Assembly: GCA_029582155.1 (NCBI GenBank)
Contig: CM055897.1
Coordinates: forward strand, 7,707,161-7,771,160
Length of the DNA stretch: 64,000 bases
Source: Panopea generosa
Taxonomy: Eukaryota > Mollusca > Bivalvia > Adapedonta > Hiatellidae
Direction: 5' to 3'
Numbering within the stretch: the first letter of the stretch is position 1; each line of letters begins with the position of its first letter. Shown here piece by piece: positions 1 to 12,562 of the stretch. The translations under genes and the position numbers were made by a program. A model generated the notes under the pieces. It was not told the origin of the DNA and made no database searches. It was given only the letters and a program-made list of their open reading frames with translations.

Positions 1-1920
1 GGTGATGACTTCCATTCTATTTAAGAATAAAGAGTTAATTAATCGTTCTACTGATTAGCCGCCTAAACAACTAAATTAACGTACATGTACTAAACTTCGA
101 TATCAAACCATATGAAAGTCTTATTGCACGAACATACAAATCGTGTACATGTATCAAATTGAATTTCGTTATTCATTCTCTGAATATCTTGAGTCACATG
201 ACATTTTTTTTATTGTGTAGTTTTCCCAAGGAAATATGCTTAATTATAATTATTCAACGGCAAAACTATCACATATACCTTTATCTTTACCATTAACATA
301 CAAGTCCTATGACAATGGTTACTGCATTATTAATAGCAAATATAAATCGAGGTACAGATAAACTATGATTTATGCAAATATGTTTTGTTGTTAATTGTGT
401 GTTTATGCTTACATATGCGTTTTATTACATTAATTAAATATATCTATCCCAGATATAATTTATATTAAATCAGTATATTTCAATTTTAATTATAAGAAAT
501 GACGGTTTTAAAATCACATTATCGCAAATTGAGACATTATTTTAAGCTTGTCTTTTTTTCCATCAAATAGCAGACATTGAATATATGAAGGAAATTAATA
601 CTTTTATTCCCGAGCAGGACAGAATGAACTCCACGATTCAAAGGAAGCAGAAATGATAACTCATTGGTGTCGGAGGAAGTAATGTATGAAGCCATATTAA
701 AGGGGCACATGGCATTTTTCAATACAAGCGTTTTATCAAATCTGAGAACTATAACTATATCTACATACTGTACATGGAATATCAAAGTATCATTTGCATT
801 GTTTATAACAGAACCTTACATTTTGACCGGGACTGGCTAGCCTAGTTGATAACAGATTTAACTGTCGTTAGAATACAATGGTCGAGTGTACTTATTATAT
901 ATTTTGTGCACTTTGTTCTTTAAGTTGAGGCAACGTATTGATTCAAGAGTAGACACGGTTATTTTAAGTTTTTAATCACAAAGTATTAATAGTCACAATG
1001 TTTTTGTTAATTGTGCTTCTCTTAGTGCGTCCCATACTCCGTGCAGTTCCACAAACATAAAATGCATTCCTTATTCGCTCTCCGCCTTCGTTTTAGCTCG
1101 ATCTTTGACAAAAAAGGATATGTACTCGGCATCGTCATCGGCGTTGCTTTTTCTGTTCCATTTTTTATGCATGCTCACATACTTCATCAACGTAACTTCA
1201 TAAAGTGAACTTTGGGGCAACCTTATTTTGATTTAGGGATAAGCATGGTTCCTTTTATACTTTGTCCAAGTATTATTATAAGATCATGTCTCAGTAACAC
1301 TAGTCACACATCAGTGAAAGTCACATACATGTAAACGTGTTTGGTATTTAATCAGTGTTTCGTCCTTTGGCCAACTAATCAAATGGTAACAGTAGTTTCT
1401 CGAAAAGTATTTTAAAGTGATATGACTCTTAGGGGGAAAAAAACTTAAAACTGACTGTTTGGACAGTTAGTCGTATTGCTATACATTAGAAAGTCATTTA
1501 GATTATATAATCATTTTGTTCGTCGTGCTGTCCATGTTCATGTTCTTTAGAAAAAACTCAATCGATTTGATTATCGCAAACCAACAATTATTTCCATTAT
1601 GACTGGTGTTATACAATCGCTTACATGCCAATCTAACTGCTGTTTTTTACTTAATTGATTTGTTCCATATAAAATAAAATTTTGAATAGCTGTTTAAATT
1701 GCTTCGTTCATGTTTAGTTTTTGTCTCAACTTTTGCCACATAATTATACAATATCATTTTGATTTAGATTAGTATAAAAATTGATTTATAGTTTGAAATC
1801 AAATCATTCTTAAATAAAAAGTGTTTTCCATTCTAACTTTATTTTCCATTCACTTATTCTTTTGAACTGATATTTTGTTAAATACAAAACCACAACTTAA
1901 TATACATCTACATCTATCAA
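1..1920. other. AT-rich stretch without recognised gene
   Basis: Only short chance reading frames are present. I see no exon with convincing splice sites, no domain signature and no tandem array. The stretch ends at the sharp outer edge of the large inverted repeat. Confidence 0.5.
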
Positions 1921-2867
1921 TCGTTTCAAATTTACCGATCCGACTGAAACATTTTCGTTGACAGTAAGATGCTTTTTTATCCATTTTAAATTTTTTTATC
2001 ATTTTTCGTGATATATTCGCTTTAAATGTAGCAAAATATCACATTGTTCGTTGATGATTTCAGGCATATGTCTTAAAACAAACAATTATGTTCATTCATC
2101 ATTAACATATTTATAATAAAATATAAGATACATGGGCATGTACGAATATGTTGAACCATACTGTCAGTAAATGTTGAGTGTCCTTATTATCTTCAATATA
2201 TAGCAGCTCTTTTCATAACTACTAAAAACATTCACATCGTCTTTCTCTCACACAATTGCACTTTCTTCCACACAATAATTCTTATAATTATTTTACTCTT
2301 CGTGAAACTTCGTCTTATTATAATACAGATATTTATATCTGCCAGGCATAATTATGATGGATATGATGATTATATATCTATTGACGCATTGTTCGTTAAG
2401 ATATATAAGTACTAGTTGTCTTGTACTCGTATATACACACATCACGAGTAAATGAGGTTATTGGACATGGTTATAGTAAGGTAAAATATGTACTCAATGC
2501 AGACTTAACTAACTGCTGTTGCACTAATAATGTAAGCAACATGAATAGAGTTCGCTGTTGTGTACTTATATGTAGGAATATGTTTGTATTGCAATGTTTT
2601 ATTTATCGATCATAAGGAAATATGTATGTTTACACTGGTATATATACATAATATGAAATGGTTCTATGAGTTTTCAATAATCATATCTATTTTCTACTTA
2701 AAAAAACATATTATAAATATATTTAATATTGCACGTTTACGAAGAGAGTTAAATTTAGTGATATAATTAAATAGATTATAAAACACTGCAATGCCTTTTC
2801 ATATTATTTTTTAAACCACCAGCTTTTACTGCCAGGGTAGTACATATTTTTAAGAGAAGACTTTCAA

Positions 2868-2995
2868 ATTACAACCCTACACTAGGCTATCTGCCGATTG
2901 TGAATTAATATTACAACACTACAATAGGCTATCTGCCGATGGTGAATTAATATTACAACACTGCACTAGGCTATCTGCCGATGGTGAATTATAAC
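2868..2995 (+). repeat. Three-copy 55-bp tandem repeat (left arm)
   Basis: Three units share the core TAGGCTATCTGCCGATGGTG followed by a TTAATATTACAACACT segment. The last unit is shortened. Confidence 0.85.
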
Positions 2996-4108
2996 AAAAT
3001 CAATGCATTGGGGACTGTGAAATTTTGAAAAAGGGTCATTTACTGAATTATATAAAAAAAAACCTGCCCCAGACCCATCTTGCAGCTTTTATGTGGCAGC
3101 AAGGGTTTTAAGGTCGGGATTGTACAGAGTTCGACAAGTTAAACACGCTAGAGATTGCAACATCCTGAAGACTGATGATTACGAACAAGTTATGAACATC
3201 AAAATTAGACAATTAGTATGGTAAACTCAGAAATCATCCAGAATGGTTAAACCAAACAGCGATTAGTATGATATAACTGGATGTTAAATTGGTTATGGTG
3301 TGATTTGTTTTTTTTTTGGCAGAAACTAGGTGTCCTTTAAAATATATTCCGTTATTAGCGTAACTTTAACTGGGATCGGCTATCTACAGAAAAATGTACT
3401 TAACCAGCAATTTTGTGTCGGACATACGAATATATCAACTGTCTGTCATTGACTTATATGTCGTTTGCTATTACTCCCAAGTATTACTACAGTATATTGT
3501 AGTAAATAAGCCAGATTCGCCCAGATTCTCTCACCTGATGTAAAACTTAATTGATATAATATGCTTAAATAAACTCGGCTTCCATTGAGACATATAGGCG
3601 CGTGCAAGTGTACTTATAAACTCTATATTATAACATTCCAATAGGTTTTTACCGACAAACCAATGATGACCCAGATAGGATGTACAACACATGCTCTATG
3701 TAAGTGACCAGCAAACTAGTATGTGAATTATGCAATAAAATATGTTTAAACCACCAGCAAATGCAAATTCTGAAATCTTACACATGAATAACAATCCGAT
3801 TCATTGAAAGATACAATAATGCAAACAACAAAAAAAATATAAACAAGTTTGCACGATTATCCCTAGTTGGCAATATGTCCTCTGGAACGTGCGACAAAGT
3901 CTTCATCATTTGATCCAGTGTACTCAAGGGCGATAATAGTCGTTCGCGCCATTTACAAAATATTTCGTGTTTCAAGATTTGTCGTCCAATTATGATCGTT
4001 GCTGATATTTTATTTAATGATCCATGCTTGTCGAAATTATTGATTTTAAGGCAAAATATGTCATAGTTGCTTGTGCAAACAAGCATAACGTGCACTTAAA
4101 CACATAAG

Positions 4109-4295
4109 TTTAAATATATATAATTTACTTCGATTACAAAACAAGTTATAATAACTTATACAGATCACCCACGAAGTATTCCTGGGTAGAACCAGTACTA
4201 GGCACATGCGTAAAACAGTGCTCAAGGACACAACACATAGCAATGGGAGATCTTGATTTCGGTGCTCCACTACTGAACCACGCGCTAACCCTAAA
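4109..4295 (-). mobile_element. tRNA-derived SINE, family A, left arm
   Basis: On the minus strand it starts GCGCGTGGTTCAGTAGTGGAGC, a box A-like head. It then runs through GTGTCCTTGAGCA and CCCAGGAATACTTCG to an AAGTAAATTATATATATTTAAAC tail. The same family is intact at 38,890-39,098. The box B part is eroded here. Confidence 0.75.
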
Positions 4296-4725
4296 ACAAA
4301 TATGCAAAAAGGGGTTTAACTTTGGCATTATTTAACGTTCCATTACCTTATACGGTCAGGTCAATTGAATTAAGAATGACCCATGCATAAATATTTTAGA
4401 TATATGTTATATTCTTCAACCAAAATCAAATTAAGATGTTATTGAAACAAATCACAACATTTTTAGATGCATGTACCCTCAGACAACATAACAACGAGAC
4501 ATGGCATAACTTATCCACCATATAAATACACCCGGATGTTTTAAAAGAAATATTTCTATTTTTAAATCTGATCAATAAATCCAACCAATAGCGTGTTTTC
4601 TTTGAGACGACGCTTAATCAATACTGTTTATTGTACTTGTGTAATTTGAGCTAGGCGTTTAGGCTAAACAAGTTTAAAGCTATAAGGTTGTTTGAAAAAT
4701 ATTCAATAATAAATAACTGTAAATA

Positions 4726-4774
4726 ATGGAAGTTACAATATTCGCGACAATCGCATTTTTCTCGATAGAATTAG
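4726..4774 (+). pseudogene. Exon 1 (signal peptide) of truncated D8C-gene paralog, left arm
   Basis: An ATG opens MEVTIFATIAFFSIEL plus one base, followed by a GTAAGT donor. The 16 residues are hydrophobic like a signal peptide. Exon phase (ends phase 1) and position relative to the next 30-bp exon match exons 1-2 of the intact minus-strand gene at 19,000-19,687. No later exons were found, so this is called a truncated paralog rather than a working gene. A 5' exon fused to something outside the window is not excluded. Confidence 0.55.
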
Positions 4775-5147
4775 GTAAGTTTCTTTTCTTATAATGAAAT
4801 AAATTGTTCGATGCATAGTAAATGGACAGGCCTAACTAAAATATAATTATTATTCTGTTTTGAACAATGCATTGTGATAAATCTTGTATAAATACAAGCA
4901 ATGTGGAAAGAATGAAAAACACTATCGTATCATCTACGTAGAATTTTTCAATAACAATAATACTTGACGGCAGGTAACATATAAATATAATAATGTGTTT
5001 TGTTTATCGCCGGAAACATATAAATATTGAAGTTATCTTTATCACATAGAGTACGCTACGCTACTTGCAAACCTTTTCCTGTTACCAAACACGTCTTCTC
5101 AGAGTGAAAATAAATATATATACAATTATGTAAATGCACGAAAGGAC

Positions 5148-5150
<3 letters not shown>

Positions 5151-5189
<39 letters not shown>
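5151..5189 (+). repeat. GA microsatellite (left arm)
   Basis: Nearly pure GA dinucleotide run between the two exon copies. Confidence 0.95.
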
Positions 5190-5190
<1 letters not shown>

Positions 5191-5547
5191 TATACCTCAT
5201 CCCATTATACACGCCTAGACTGCGTGTATCTTAATTAATTCACTATGTCAAAATACTACAGATTTGATAGTATGAATGAAGTCGGCATTGTCAAACAGTT
5301 TTACTTTAAAAACAGCAATTACAAATTGATCACGGTTAAGTATATCGTACTTAAACGGGTTCGTCATATTGTATATTTATTCTTCTCTTTATCTAGTTTG
5401 AAATCATGTCTATACTCGAAATATGTCGAACATGTAAATAGAAACTCTAGGAATTGCGAATTTGCAACACTTGATGCTACACACAGTATATATGTAATAT
5501 CATTTCAACGAATTCATTGACACCTTTAAATTGTTCGTACTTTGCAG

Positions 5548-5577
5548 GTTTCTTATGGGCATGTCCAACACATATAA
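5548..5577 (+). pseudogene. 30-bp exon 2 of truncated D8C-gene paralog, left arm
   Basis: Acceptor TTTGCAG and donor GTGAGT bracket exactly 30 bp, in frame with the signal exon: G-FLWACPTHI. The paralogous 30-bp exon of the intact gene reads G-LIQACSTIA. Length, phase 1/1 and the central A-C dipeptide agree. The intron between the two exons contains the GA microsatellite. Confidence 0.55.
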
Positions 5578-5715
5578 GTGAGTATTTTAATGATATTTGC
5601 ACGCATCAATTGATATGTAAAAAGTGTCGTATTTAGGCTAGATACAAAGCTAGTGCATATCTGAATAAATAAGTATAGATGTATTTAATATATTTGGTAT
5701 TAAAATAGAGTTTTT

Positions 5716-6778
5716 ATTGTAGAGTCGAATCCCCCGCCCGGCAACAATCTCCGTAATGATTGATAAACGACATTGTGTATCATTATCATTCGTCTCTCAC
5801 CACTGATTTAAGTGAAACAGTTATCAGTTACTTGCGGAGATGGGGTGTGCTCGAGTACTGGTTAATCCTAGGAAACAGTGGTTAGGATAACTGATCGTCT
5901 GTTAGCCCTCGATGGCATAAAAATGACACTAAATATTCAATCAATCAATCAATCAATCTGACACCGAGGCAGATATGAAAAATATCATTACCTTTTTGAA
6001 CAATACTTTCTCAACATGAAATGGACTTCGAATACTAGTACACTGCTTATCACTGTTTATCAGCACGTGTTAATGTACTAAACAATACAAGATTACGCAT
6101 CAGTCTGCCAGTTAATCTGACATTGTAGGTTTTTGTCATTATCTCGTTACATTACCATGACCTTGAACCGACTGTAAAGTATGTAGCTTGCAGAAAGAGA
6201 GTAAGTGTTCATGGTTATTAGTTATTAAACTGATTCTGTCACCGTGAATATACTGAAATGTGCAAATTGTCCTTCCTAGTGGTCCAATCCAATGTTTCGT
6301 TTAAACTTAATCAAATTATTAGGAAACTACTGCTTTTATCGAGATCGGGGTCATTCCTATAGTTACATTGGACTTTCATTATCCAAGTCGCATATGTCGT
6401 ATGATTGGTGCAGTGTTTTGCACACAAAACTTTTCTTTTTCTAAGGAAACATTTCTTTTGAGATTGTGTGACTTCACATAAGCTTGAATTTTGTATCGAC
6501 TCTAAATGGCTCGAATCTTTAAAATGGAATGAAAATGCCAATATCATGAAGAATATTTATAGTTACAGATGTAGATAGTAATCACAAGAATACATAGTTG
6601 TCATTTTACATTCACACTCAACGAATTTTATTTAGAGGTAAATTTATGTAATATACATATTTTGTTATTATATAAATTTGAAAACACAAAGCATGCATTA
6701 TGTTTTCAAGAAAATAGTGTCATATTTATTACGAATAATAATATATTATGTATATGTAATAGGAGACAAATTCAAATC
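5716..6778. other. Spacer of the inverted repeat
   Basis: This 1,063-bp single-copy spacer lies between the arms. Its left part is a SINE-like insertion with a CAAT-repeat tail. The remainder has no recognisable exon on either strand. In particular, no D8C-type exon follows the signal-peptide exons that point into it from both sides. Confidence 0.8.
5720..5960 (+). mobile_element. SINE-like retroposon with CAAT tail
   Basis: It begins with a box B-like GAGTCGAATCCCC, has a G+C-richer body containing TTGCGGAGATGGGGTGTGCT, and ends in ATTCAATCAATCAATCAATC. A short-repeat 3' tail and a tRNA-like 5' remnant are typical of retroposed SINEs. The 5' end (box A) is missing. Confidence 0.6.
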
Positions 6779-6916
6779 AAAAACTCTATTTTAATACCAA
6801 ATATATTAAATACATCTATACTTATTTATTCAGATATGCACTAGCTTTGTATCTAGCCTAAATACGACACTTTTTACATATCAATTGATGCGTGCAAATA
6901 TCATTAAAATACTCAC

Positions 6917-6946
6917 TTATATGTGTTGGACATGCCCATAAGAAAC
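6917..6946 (-). pseudogene. 30-bp exon 2 of truncated D8C-gene paralog, right arm
   Basis: Mirror copy of 5,548-5,577, with the same acceptor, donor and peptide. Only 138 bp separate it from the inner edge of the arm, so the next exon would have to lie in the spacer or the opposite arm. None is seen there. Confidence 0.55.
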
Positions 6947-7305
6947 CTGCAAAGTACGAACAATTTAAAGGTGTCAATGAATTCGTTGAAATGATATTAC
7001 ATATATACTGTGTGTAGCATCAAGTGTTGCAAATTCGCAATTCCTAGAGTTTCTATTTACATGTTCGACATATTTCGAGTATAGACATGATTTCAAACTA
7101 GATAAAGAGAAGAATAAATATACAATATGACGAACCCGTTTAAGTACGATATACTTAACCGTGATCAATTTGTAATTGCTGTTTTTAAAGTAAAACTGTT
7201 TGACAATGCCGACTTCATTCATACTATCAAATCTGTAGTATTTTGACATAGTGAATTAATTAAGATACACGCAGTCTAGGCGTGTATAATGGGATTAGGT
7301 ATACT

Positions 7306-7343
7306 CCCTCCCTCTCTCTCTCTCTCTCTCTCCCTCTCTCTCT

Positions 7344-7379
<36 letters not shown>
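7306..7379 (+). repeat. CT microsatellite (right arm)
   Basis: CT dinucleotide run pairing with the shorter GA run of the left arm. Interruptions CCC and CATT suggest expansion with imperfect units. Confidence 0.95.
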
Positions 7380-7382
<3 letters not shown>

Positions 7383-7755
7383 GTCCTTTCGTGCATTTAC
7401 ATAATTGTATATATATTTATTTTCACTCTGAGAAGACGTGTTTGGTAACAGGAAAAGGTTTGCAAGTAGCGTAGCGTACTCTATGTGATAAAGATAACTT
7501 CAATATTTATATGTTTCCGGCGATAAACAAAACACATTATTATATTTATATGTTACCTGCCGTCAAGTATTATTGTTATTGAAAAATTCTACGTAGATGA
7601 TACGATAGTGTTTTTCATTCTTTCCACATTGCTTGTATTTATACAAGATTTATCACAATGCATTGTTCAAAACAGAATAATAATTATATTTTAGTTAGGC
7701 CTGTCCATTTACTATGCATCGAACAATTTATTTCATTATAAGAAAAGAAACTTAC

Positions 7756-7804
7756 CTAATTCTATCGAGAAAAATGCGATTGTCGCGAATATTGTAACTT
7801 CCAT
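7756..7804 (-). pseudogene. Exon 1 (signal peptide) of truncated D8C-gene paralog, right arm
   Basis: Mirror copy of 4,726-4,774 with identical start, peptide and GTAAG donor, read toward the spacer. The two truncated paralogs are therefore convergent. Confidence 0.55.
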
Positions 7805-8234
7805 TATTTACAGTTATTTATTATTGAATATTTTTCAAACAACCTTATAGCTTTAAACTTGTTTAGCCTAAACGCCTAGCTCAAATTACACAAGTACAAT
7901 AAACAGTATTGATTGAGCGTCGTCTCAAAGAAAACACGCTATTGGTTGGATTTATTGATCAGATTTAAAAATAGAAATATTTCTTTTAAAACATCCGGGT
8001 GTATTTGTATGGTGGATAAGTTATGCCATGTCGCGTTGTTATGTTGTCTGAGGGTACATGCATCTAAAAATGTTGTGATTTGTTTCAATAACATCTTAAT
8101 TTGATTTTGGTTGAAGAATATAACATATATCTAAAATATTTATGCATGGGTCATTCTTAATTCAATTGACCTGACCGTATAAGGTAATGGAACGTTAAAT
8201 AATGCCAAAGTTAAACCCCTTTTTGCATATTTGT

Positions 8235-8421
8235 TTTAGGGTTAGCGCGTGGTTCAGTAGTGGAGCACCGAAATCAAGATCTCCCATTGCTATGTGTTGT
8301 GTCCTTGAGCACTGTTTTACGCATGTGCCTAGTACTGGTTCTACCCAGGAATACTTCGTGGGTGATCTGTATAAGTTATTATAACTTGTTTTGTAATCGA
8401 AGTAAATTATATATATTTAAA
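8235..8421 (+). mobile_element. tRNA-derived SINE, family A, right arm
   Basis: Mirror copy of the SINE at 4,109-4,295. Its presence at the same place in both arms shows that it inserted before the inverted duplication. Confidence 0.75.
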
Positions 8422-9534
8422 CTTATGTGTTTAAGTGCACGTTATGCTTGTTTGCACAAGCAACTATGACATATTTTGCCTTAAAATCAATAATTTCGAC
8501 AAGCATGGATCATTAAATAAAATATCAGCAACGATCATAATTGGACGACAAATCTTGAAACACGAAATATTTTGTAAATGGCGCGAACGACTATTATCGC
8601 CCTTGAGTACACTGGATCAAATGATGAAGACTTTGTCGCACGTTCCAGAGGACATATTGCCAACTAGGGATAATCGTGCAAACTTGTTTATATTTTTTTT
8701 GTTGTTTGCATTATTGTATCTTTCAATGAATCGGATTGTTATTCATGTGTAAGATTTCAGAATTTGCATTTGCTGGTGGTTTAAACATATTTTATTGCAT
8801 AATTCACATACTAGTTTGCTGGTCACTTACATAGAGCATGTGTTGTACATCCTATCTGGGTCATCATTGGTTTGTCGGTAAAAACCTATTGGAATGTTAT
8901 AATATAGAGTTTATAAGTACACTTGCACGCGCCTATATGTCTCAATGGAAGCCGAGTTTATTTAAGCATATTATATCAATTAAGTTTTACATCAGGTGAG
9001 AGAATCTGGGCGAATCTGGCTTATTTACTACAATATACTGTAGTAATACTTGGGAGTAATAGCAAACGACATATAAGTCAATGACAGACAGTTGATATAT
9101 TCGTATGTCCGACACAAAATTGCTGGTTAAGTACATTTTTCTGTAGATAGCCGATCCCAGTTAAAGTTACGCTAATAACGGAATATATTTTAAAGGACAC
9201 CTAGTTTCTGCCAAAAAAAAAACAAATCACACCATAACCAATTTAACATCCAGTTATATCATACTAATCGCTGTTTGGTTTAACCATTCTGGATGATTTC
9301 TGAGTTTACCATACTAATTGTCTAATTTTGATGTTCATAACTTGTTCGTAATCATCAGTCTTCAGGATGTTGCAATCTCTAGCGTGTTTAACTTGTCGAA
9401 CTCTGTACAATCCCGACCTTAAAACCCTTGCTGCCACATAAAAGCTGCAAGATGGGTCTGGGGCAGGTTTTTTTATATAATTCAGTAAATGACCCTTTTT
9501 CAAAATTTCACTGTCCCCAATGCATTGATTTTGT

Positions 9535-9660
9535 TATAATTCACCATCGGCAGATAGCCTAGTGCAGTGTTGTAATATTAATTCACCATCGGCAGATAGC
9601 CTATTGTAGTGTTGTAATATTAATTCACAATCGGCAGATAGCCTAGTGTAGGGTTGTAAT
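9535..9660 (-). repeat. Three-copy 55-bp tandem repeat (right arm)
   Basis: Mirror of 2,868-2,995, with the same three units in opposite orientation. Confidence 0.85.
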
Positions 9661-10719
9661 TTGAAAGTCTTCTCTTAAAAATATGTACTACCCTGGCAGT
9701 AAAAGCTGGTGGTTTAAAAAATAATATGAAAAGGCATTGCAGTGTTTTATAATCTATTTAATTATATCACTAAATTTAACTCTCTTCGTAAACGTGCAAT
9801 ATTAAATATATTTATAATATGTTTTTTTAAGTAGAAAATAGATATGATTATTGAAAACTCATAGAACCATTTCATATTATGTATATATACCAGTGTAAAC
9901 ATACATATTTCCTTATGATCGATAAATAAAACATTGCAATACAAACATATTCCTACATATAAGTACACAACAGCGAACTCTATTCATGTTGCATACATTA
10001 TTAGTGCAACAGCAGTTAGTTAAGTCTGCATTGAGTACATATTTTACCTTACTATAACCATGTCCAATAACCTCATTTACTCGTGATGTGTGTATATACG
10101 AGTACAAGACAACTAGTACTTATATATCTTAACGAACAATGCGTCAATAGATATATAATCATCATATCCATCATAATTATGCCTGGCAGATATAAATATC
10201 TGTATTATAATAAGACGAAGTTTCACGAAGAGTAAAATAATTATAAGAATTATTGTGTGGAAGGAAGTGAAATTGTGTGAGAGAAAGACGATGTGAATGT
10301 TTTTAGTAGTTATGAAAAGAGCTGCTATATATTGAAGATAATAAGGACACTCAACATTTACTGACAGTATGGTTCAACATATTCGTACATGCCCATGTAT
10401 CTTATATTTTATTATAAATATGTTAATGATGAATGAACATAATTGTTTGTTTTAAGACATATGCCTGAAATCATCAACGAACAATGTGATATTTTGCTAC
10501 ATTTAAAGCGAATATATCACGAAAAATGATAAAAAAATTTAAAATGGATAAAAAAGCATCTTACTGTCAACGAAAATGTTTCAGTCGGATCGGTAAATTT
10601 GAAACGAATTCCCCAATAGACCGTATTTAGATACAATTTTACGAACTTCATATAATCATTCGAACTCTTTCTAAGATGAAACCCATTTTACAACATGTAA
10701 GCATGTATAAATGATGAAA

Positions 10720-10830
10720 TTGAAATCAAAATGAAATCCCGTGACCCATTTAGTACCAATATTTTATACCCATTTTAAGCGGGAAATATAATTTAGTCTA
10801 ACCTAGGCGCGTAGCTCAAGTTAGGAAATC
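10720..10830 (+). repeat. Dispersed repeat, copy 1
   Basis: Shares AGCGGGAAATATA, the TAGGCG-x-GTAGC motif and CAAGTTAGGAAAT with the reverse complement of 15,240-15,365, at roughly 70 percent by eye. Family unknown. Confidence 0.5.
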
Positions 10831-11207
10831 CTTTTTCAATATATTATTTCGGCATGTTTAAATATATATCATATTAGCAATACGGGGCCAATGAGTATAT
10901 ATAGGCATGATATGTTTGAAAAATTGTTTTTTGTCAATTAAAATATTTGAAAAATTCTGATATATTCCTTTTAAATGAAAAATAAGCGTTCATTAAAATA
11001 TATTTTATTGTCAAGAGTTTGGAATATATGTTGATATTCGTTTATCTACACAATTTTAACACAGTTATGTAGATACATTCATGAAATGGCAGAATAATCA
11101 ACATTATGTCATTATAAGATGAAACGTTGTTACTCAAAACGACATAATTACAATAACAGCAAATAAAAACAAAATGATTTTACTCTGCCTGTGCAATTGG
11201 TAATCTG

Positions 11208-11213
11208 CATATA

Positions 11214-11258
<45 letters not shown>
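11208..11258. repeat. AT microsatellite
   Basis: About 25 AT dinucleotides preceded by GCATATATGC. Confidence 0.95.
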
Positions 11259-11263
<5 letters not shown>

Positions 11264-12471
11264 GTTCCTATATAAAGCACTTCTTCATTATAACAATTTT
11301 TAGTTGCTCCTAATTTTCAACATTGCCCTTTGAAGCATATTTGACAAAAAACACTTTATAATAAAACACATGCTGGTGCGGTCTTCCTTTTTCTCATTAT
11401 AATTGAGTTTAGTGTTTATTGAGTCCAGCCAATAAAATACATTTCTTGAAGCACAGGAACACTTTTATTTATTTCTTCAAGTCTTGAAATGGTTTTACAT
11501 CCACTTCTAAGATGTCCATCTTTTGTTTCGATTTGTACCTAAAGTAATATCAAAATAATTAGTTTCAAAACAATTCTCTACTTTATAAATGGTATGAGCG
11601 TTAATAAAATCCTCCCATCCTAATGTCGCCCTCTTCCCTAATGTGTATTCAACATATTACATTCCATCATTTTCCTTTTTTTTTAGTTTCGTTTTCTTTC
11701 ACATTCATCTTTACATTTCATATTTATTATACATGTTGCTATCTTGTATACTATACTAAGAATCCACAATTTTCATCAACTTTTGTGTAATCATGTTGTA
11801 TTACACAGAAAAATTGTATAAACGTGTCAAAACTAAAGTGACGTTTGCAGTTTATAAAACAATTACTGTTACCCAATTTACACTTACAACCATCACGTTT
11901 AATTATTTGTAGAACCATGACTTTATCATTATGAGAAAATATAGTCTGATTGGCTTGTGTGTAACTTTAATAGCTATTGAAAGGAAAGTTATATTCAGAA
12001 TATATAATCAAAATGATTAAAAAAGAGTATATGTATTGCGTTACGCATACTGGGGAGGTATTCATCAACAATTCATAAAAATGTTATTAGACTTGAACTC
12101 AAGAATCAATTTTGAAAAACACAGTTTGGGATCAATTTTGAAGCCAAAATGTGCAAGCATCTAATATTCAGTCAAATAAACTCTCACATGTATTATACCT
12201 GTCATGTTAAACTTGATATCTAAGGTTGAAATTTGAATTTTCAAGCCCAAGTCTAAAAATATTCTCAAGAAGTCATGTATTCATCATTATCATTCATGTA
12301 AGATCAAACATCTATATTACTTGACGTGATACAATTAATAGCTTGATTTCGCTATTGTTTCAAGAAATATTCAAACTAGAAAATATAATCAATATTCCGG
12401 AGAGAATATCACAAAAGCAAATGGTTAAGCAAAATAACTGAAAAACGTCACAGTTATTTTGATATGGACAC

Positions 12472-12562
12472 TTACACTGTTGTAAAATCCGTTGTAGTGT
12501 GTGCATATGTAGGCTTACTGTCAAACACGGGTTGGCTTGAAGTACCGGATTTTATGAAACTC
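12472..12562 (-). CDS. D8C gene exon 7: cytoplasmic tail and stop
   Basis: 91 bp, phase 2 start, acceptor ATTTAG. Encodes a Ser/Thr-rich tail with VFDSKPTYAH and the C-terminal DFTTV, then TAA at 12,474-12,472. Confidence 0.8.

Larger units (their letters stand above)
1921..5715 (+). repeat. Left arm of giant inverted repeat
   Basis: This 3,795-bp stretch is the reverse complement of 6,779-10,607. Paired positions sum to 12,528-12,530 outside the GA/CT tract and to 12,494 inside it, so the arms differ mainly in the length of that microsatellite plus a few substitutions. Similarity stops abruptly at both ends: 1,921 pairs with 10,607 and 5,715 pairs with 6,779. The arm contains a three-copy 55-bp tandem repeat, a SINE copy, a GA microsatellite and two exon-like segments. 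Near-identity implies either a recent inverted duplication or ongoing gene conversion between arms. A misassembled haplotype is the main alternative. Confidence 0.95.
6779..10607 (-). repeat. Right arm of giant inverted repeat
   Basis: This 3,829-bp stretch mirrors 1,921-5,715. It is 34 bp longer, essentially because the CT tract at 7,306-7,379 is longer than the GA tract at 5,151-5,189. Sparse single-base differences exist, for example in the stretch pairing with 2,260-2,275, so the arms are not an exact mirror copy. It carries the mirrored exon pair, SINE and tandem repeat. Confidence 0.95.
10608..12471. other. 3' flank of D8C gene, no other gene seen
   Basis: AT-rich DNA between the palindrome and the stop codon of the minus-strand D8C gene; it should hold that gene's 3' UTR. 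A minus-strand AATAAA occurs near 11,464-11,473, about 1 kb past the stop. An AT dinucleotide run lies at 11,208-11,258. The stretch 10,720-10,830 resembles the reverse complement of about 15,240-15,365. Confidence 0.5.

Noticed and set aside
3778-4328. Paired frames of 60-105 residues mirrored at 8,202-8,752
   Set aside because: The 60- and 69-residue frames at 4,061-4,328 cover the SINE copy. Identical frames in the second arm only reflect the duplication, not selection.
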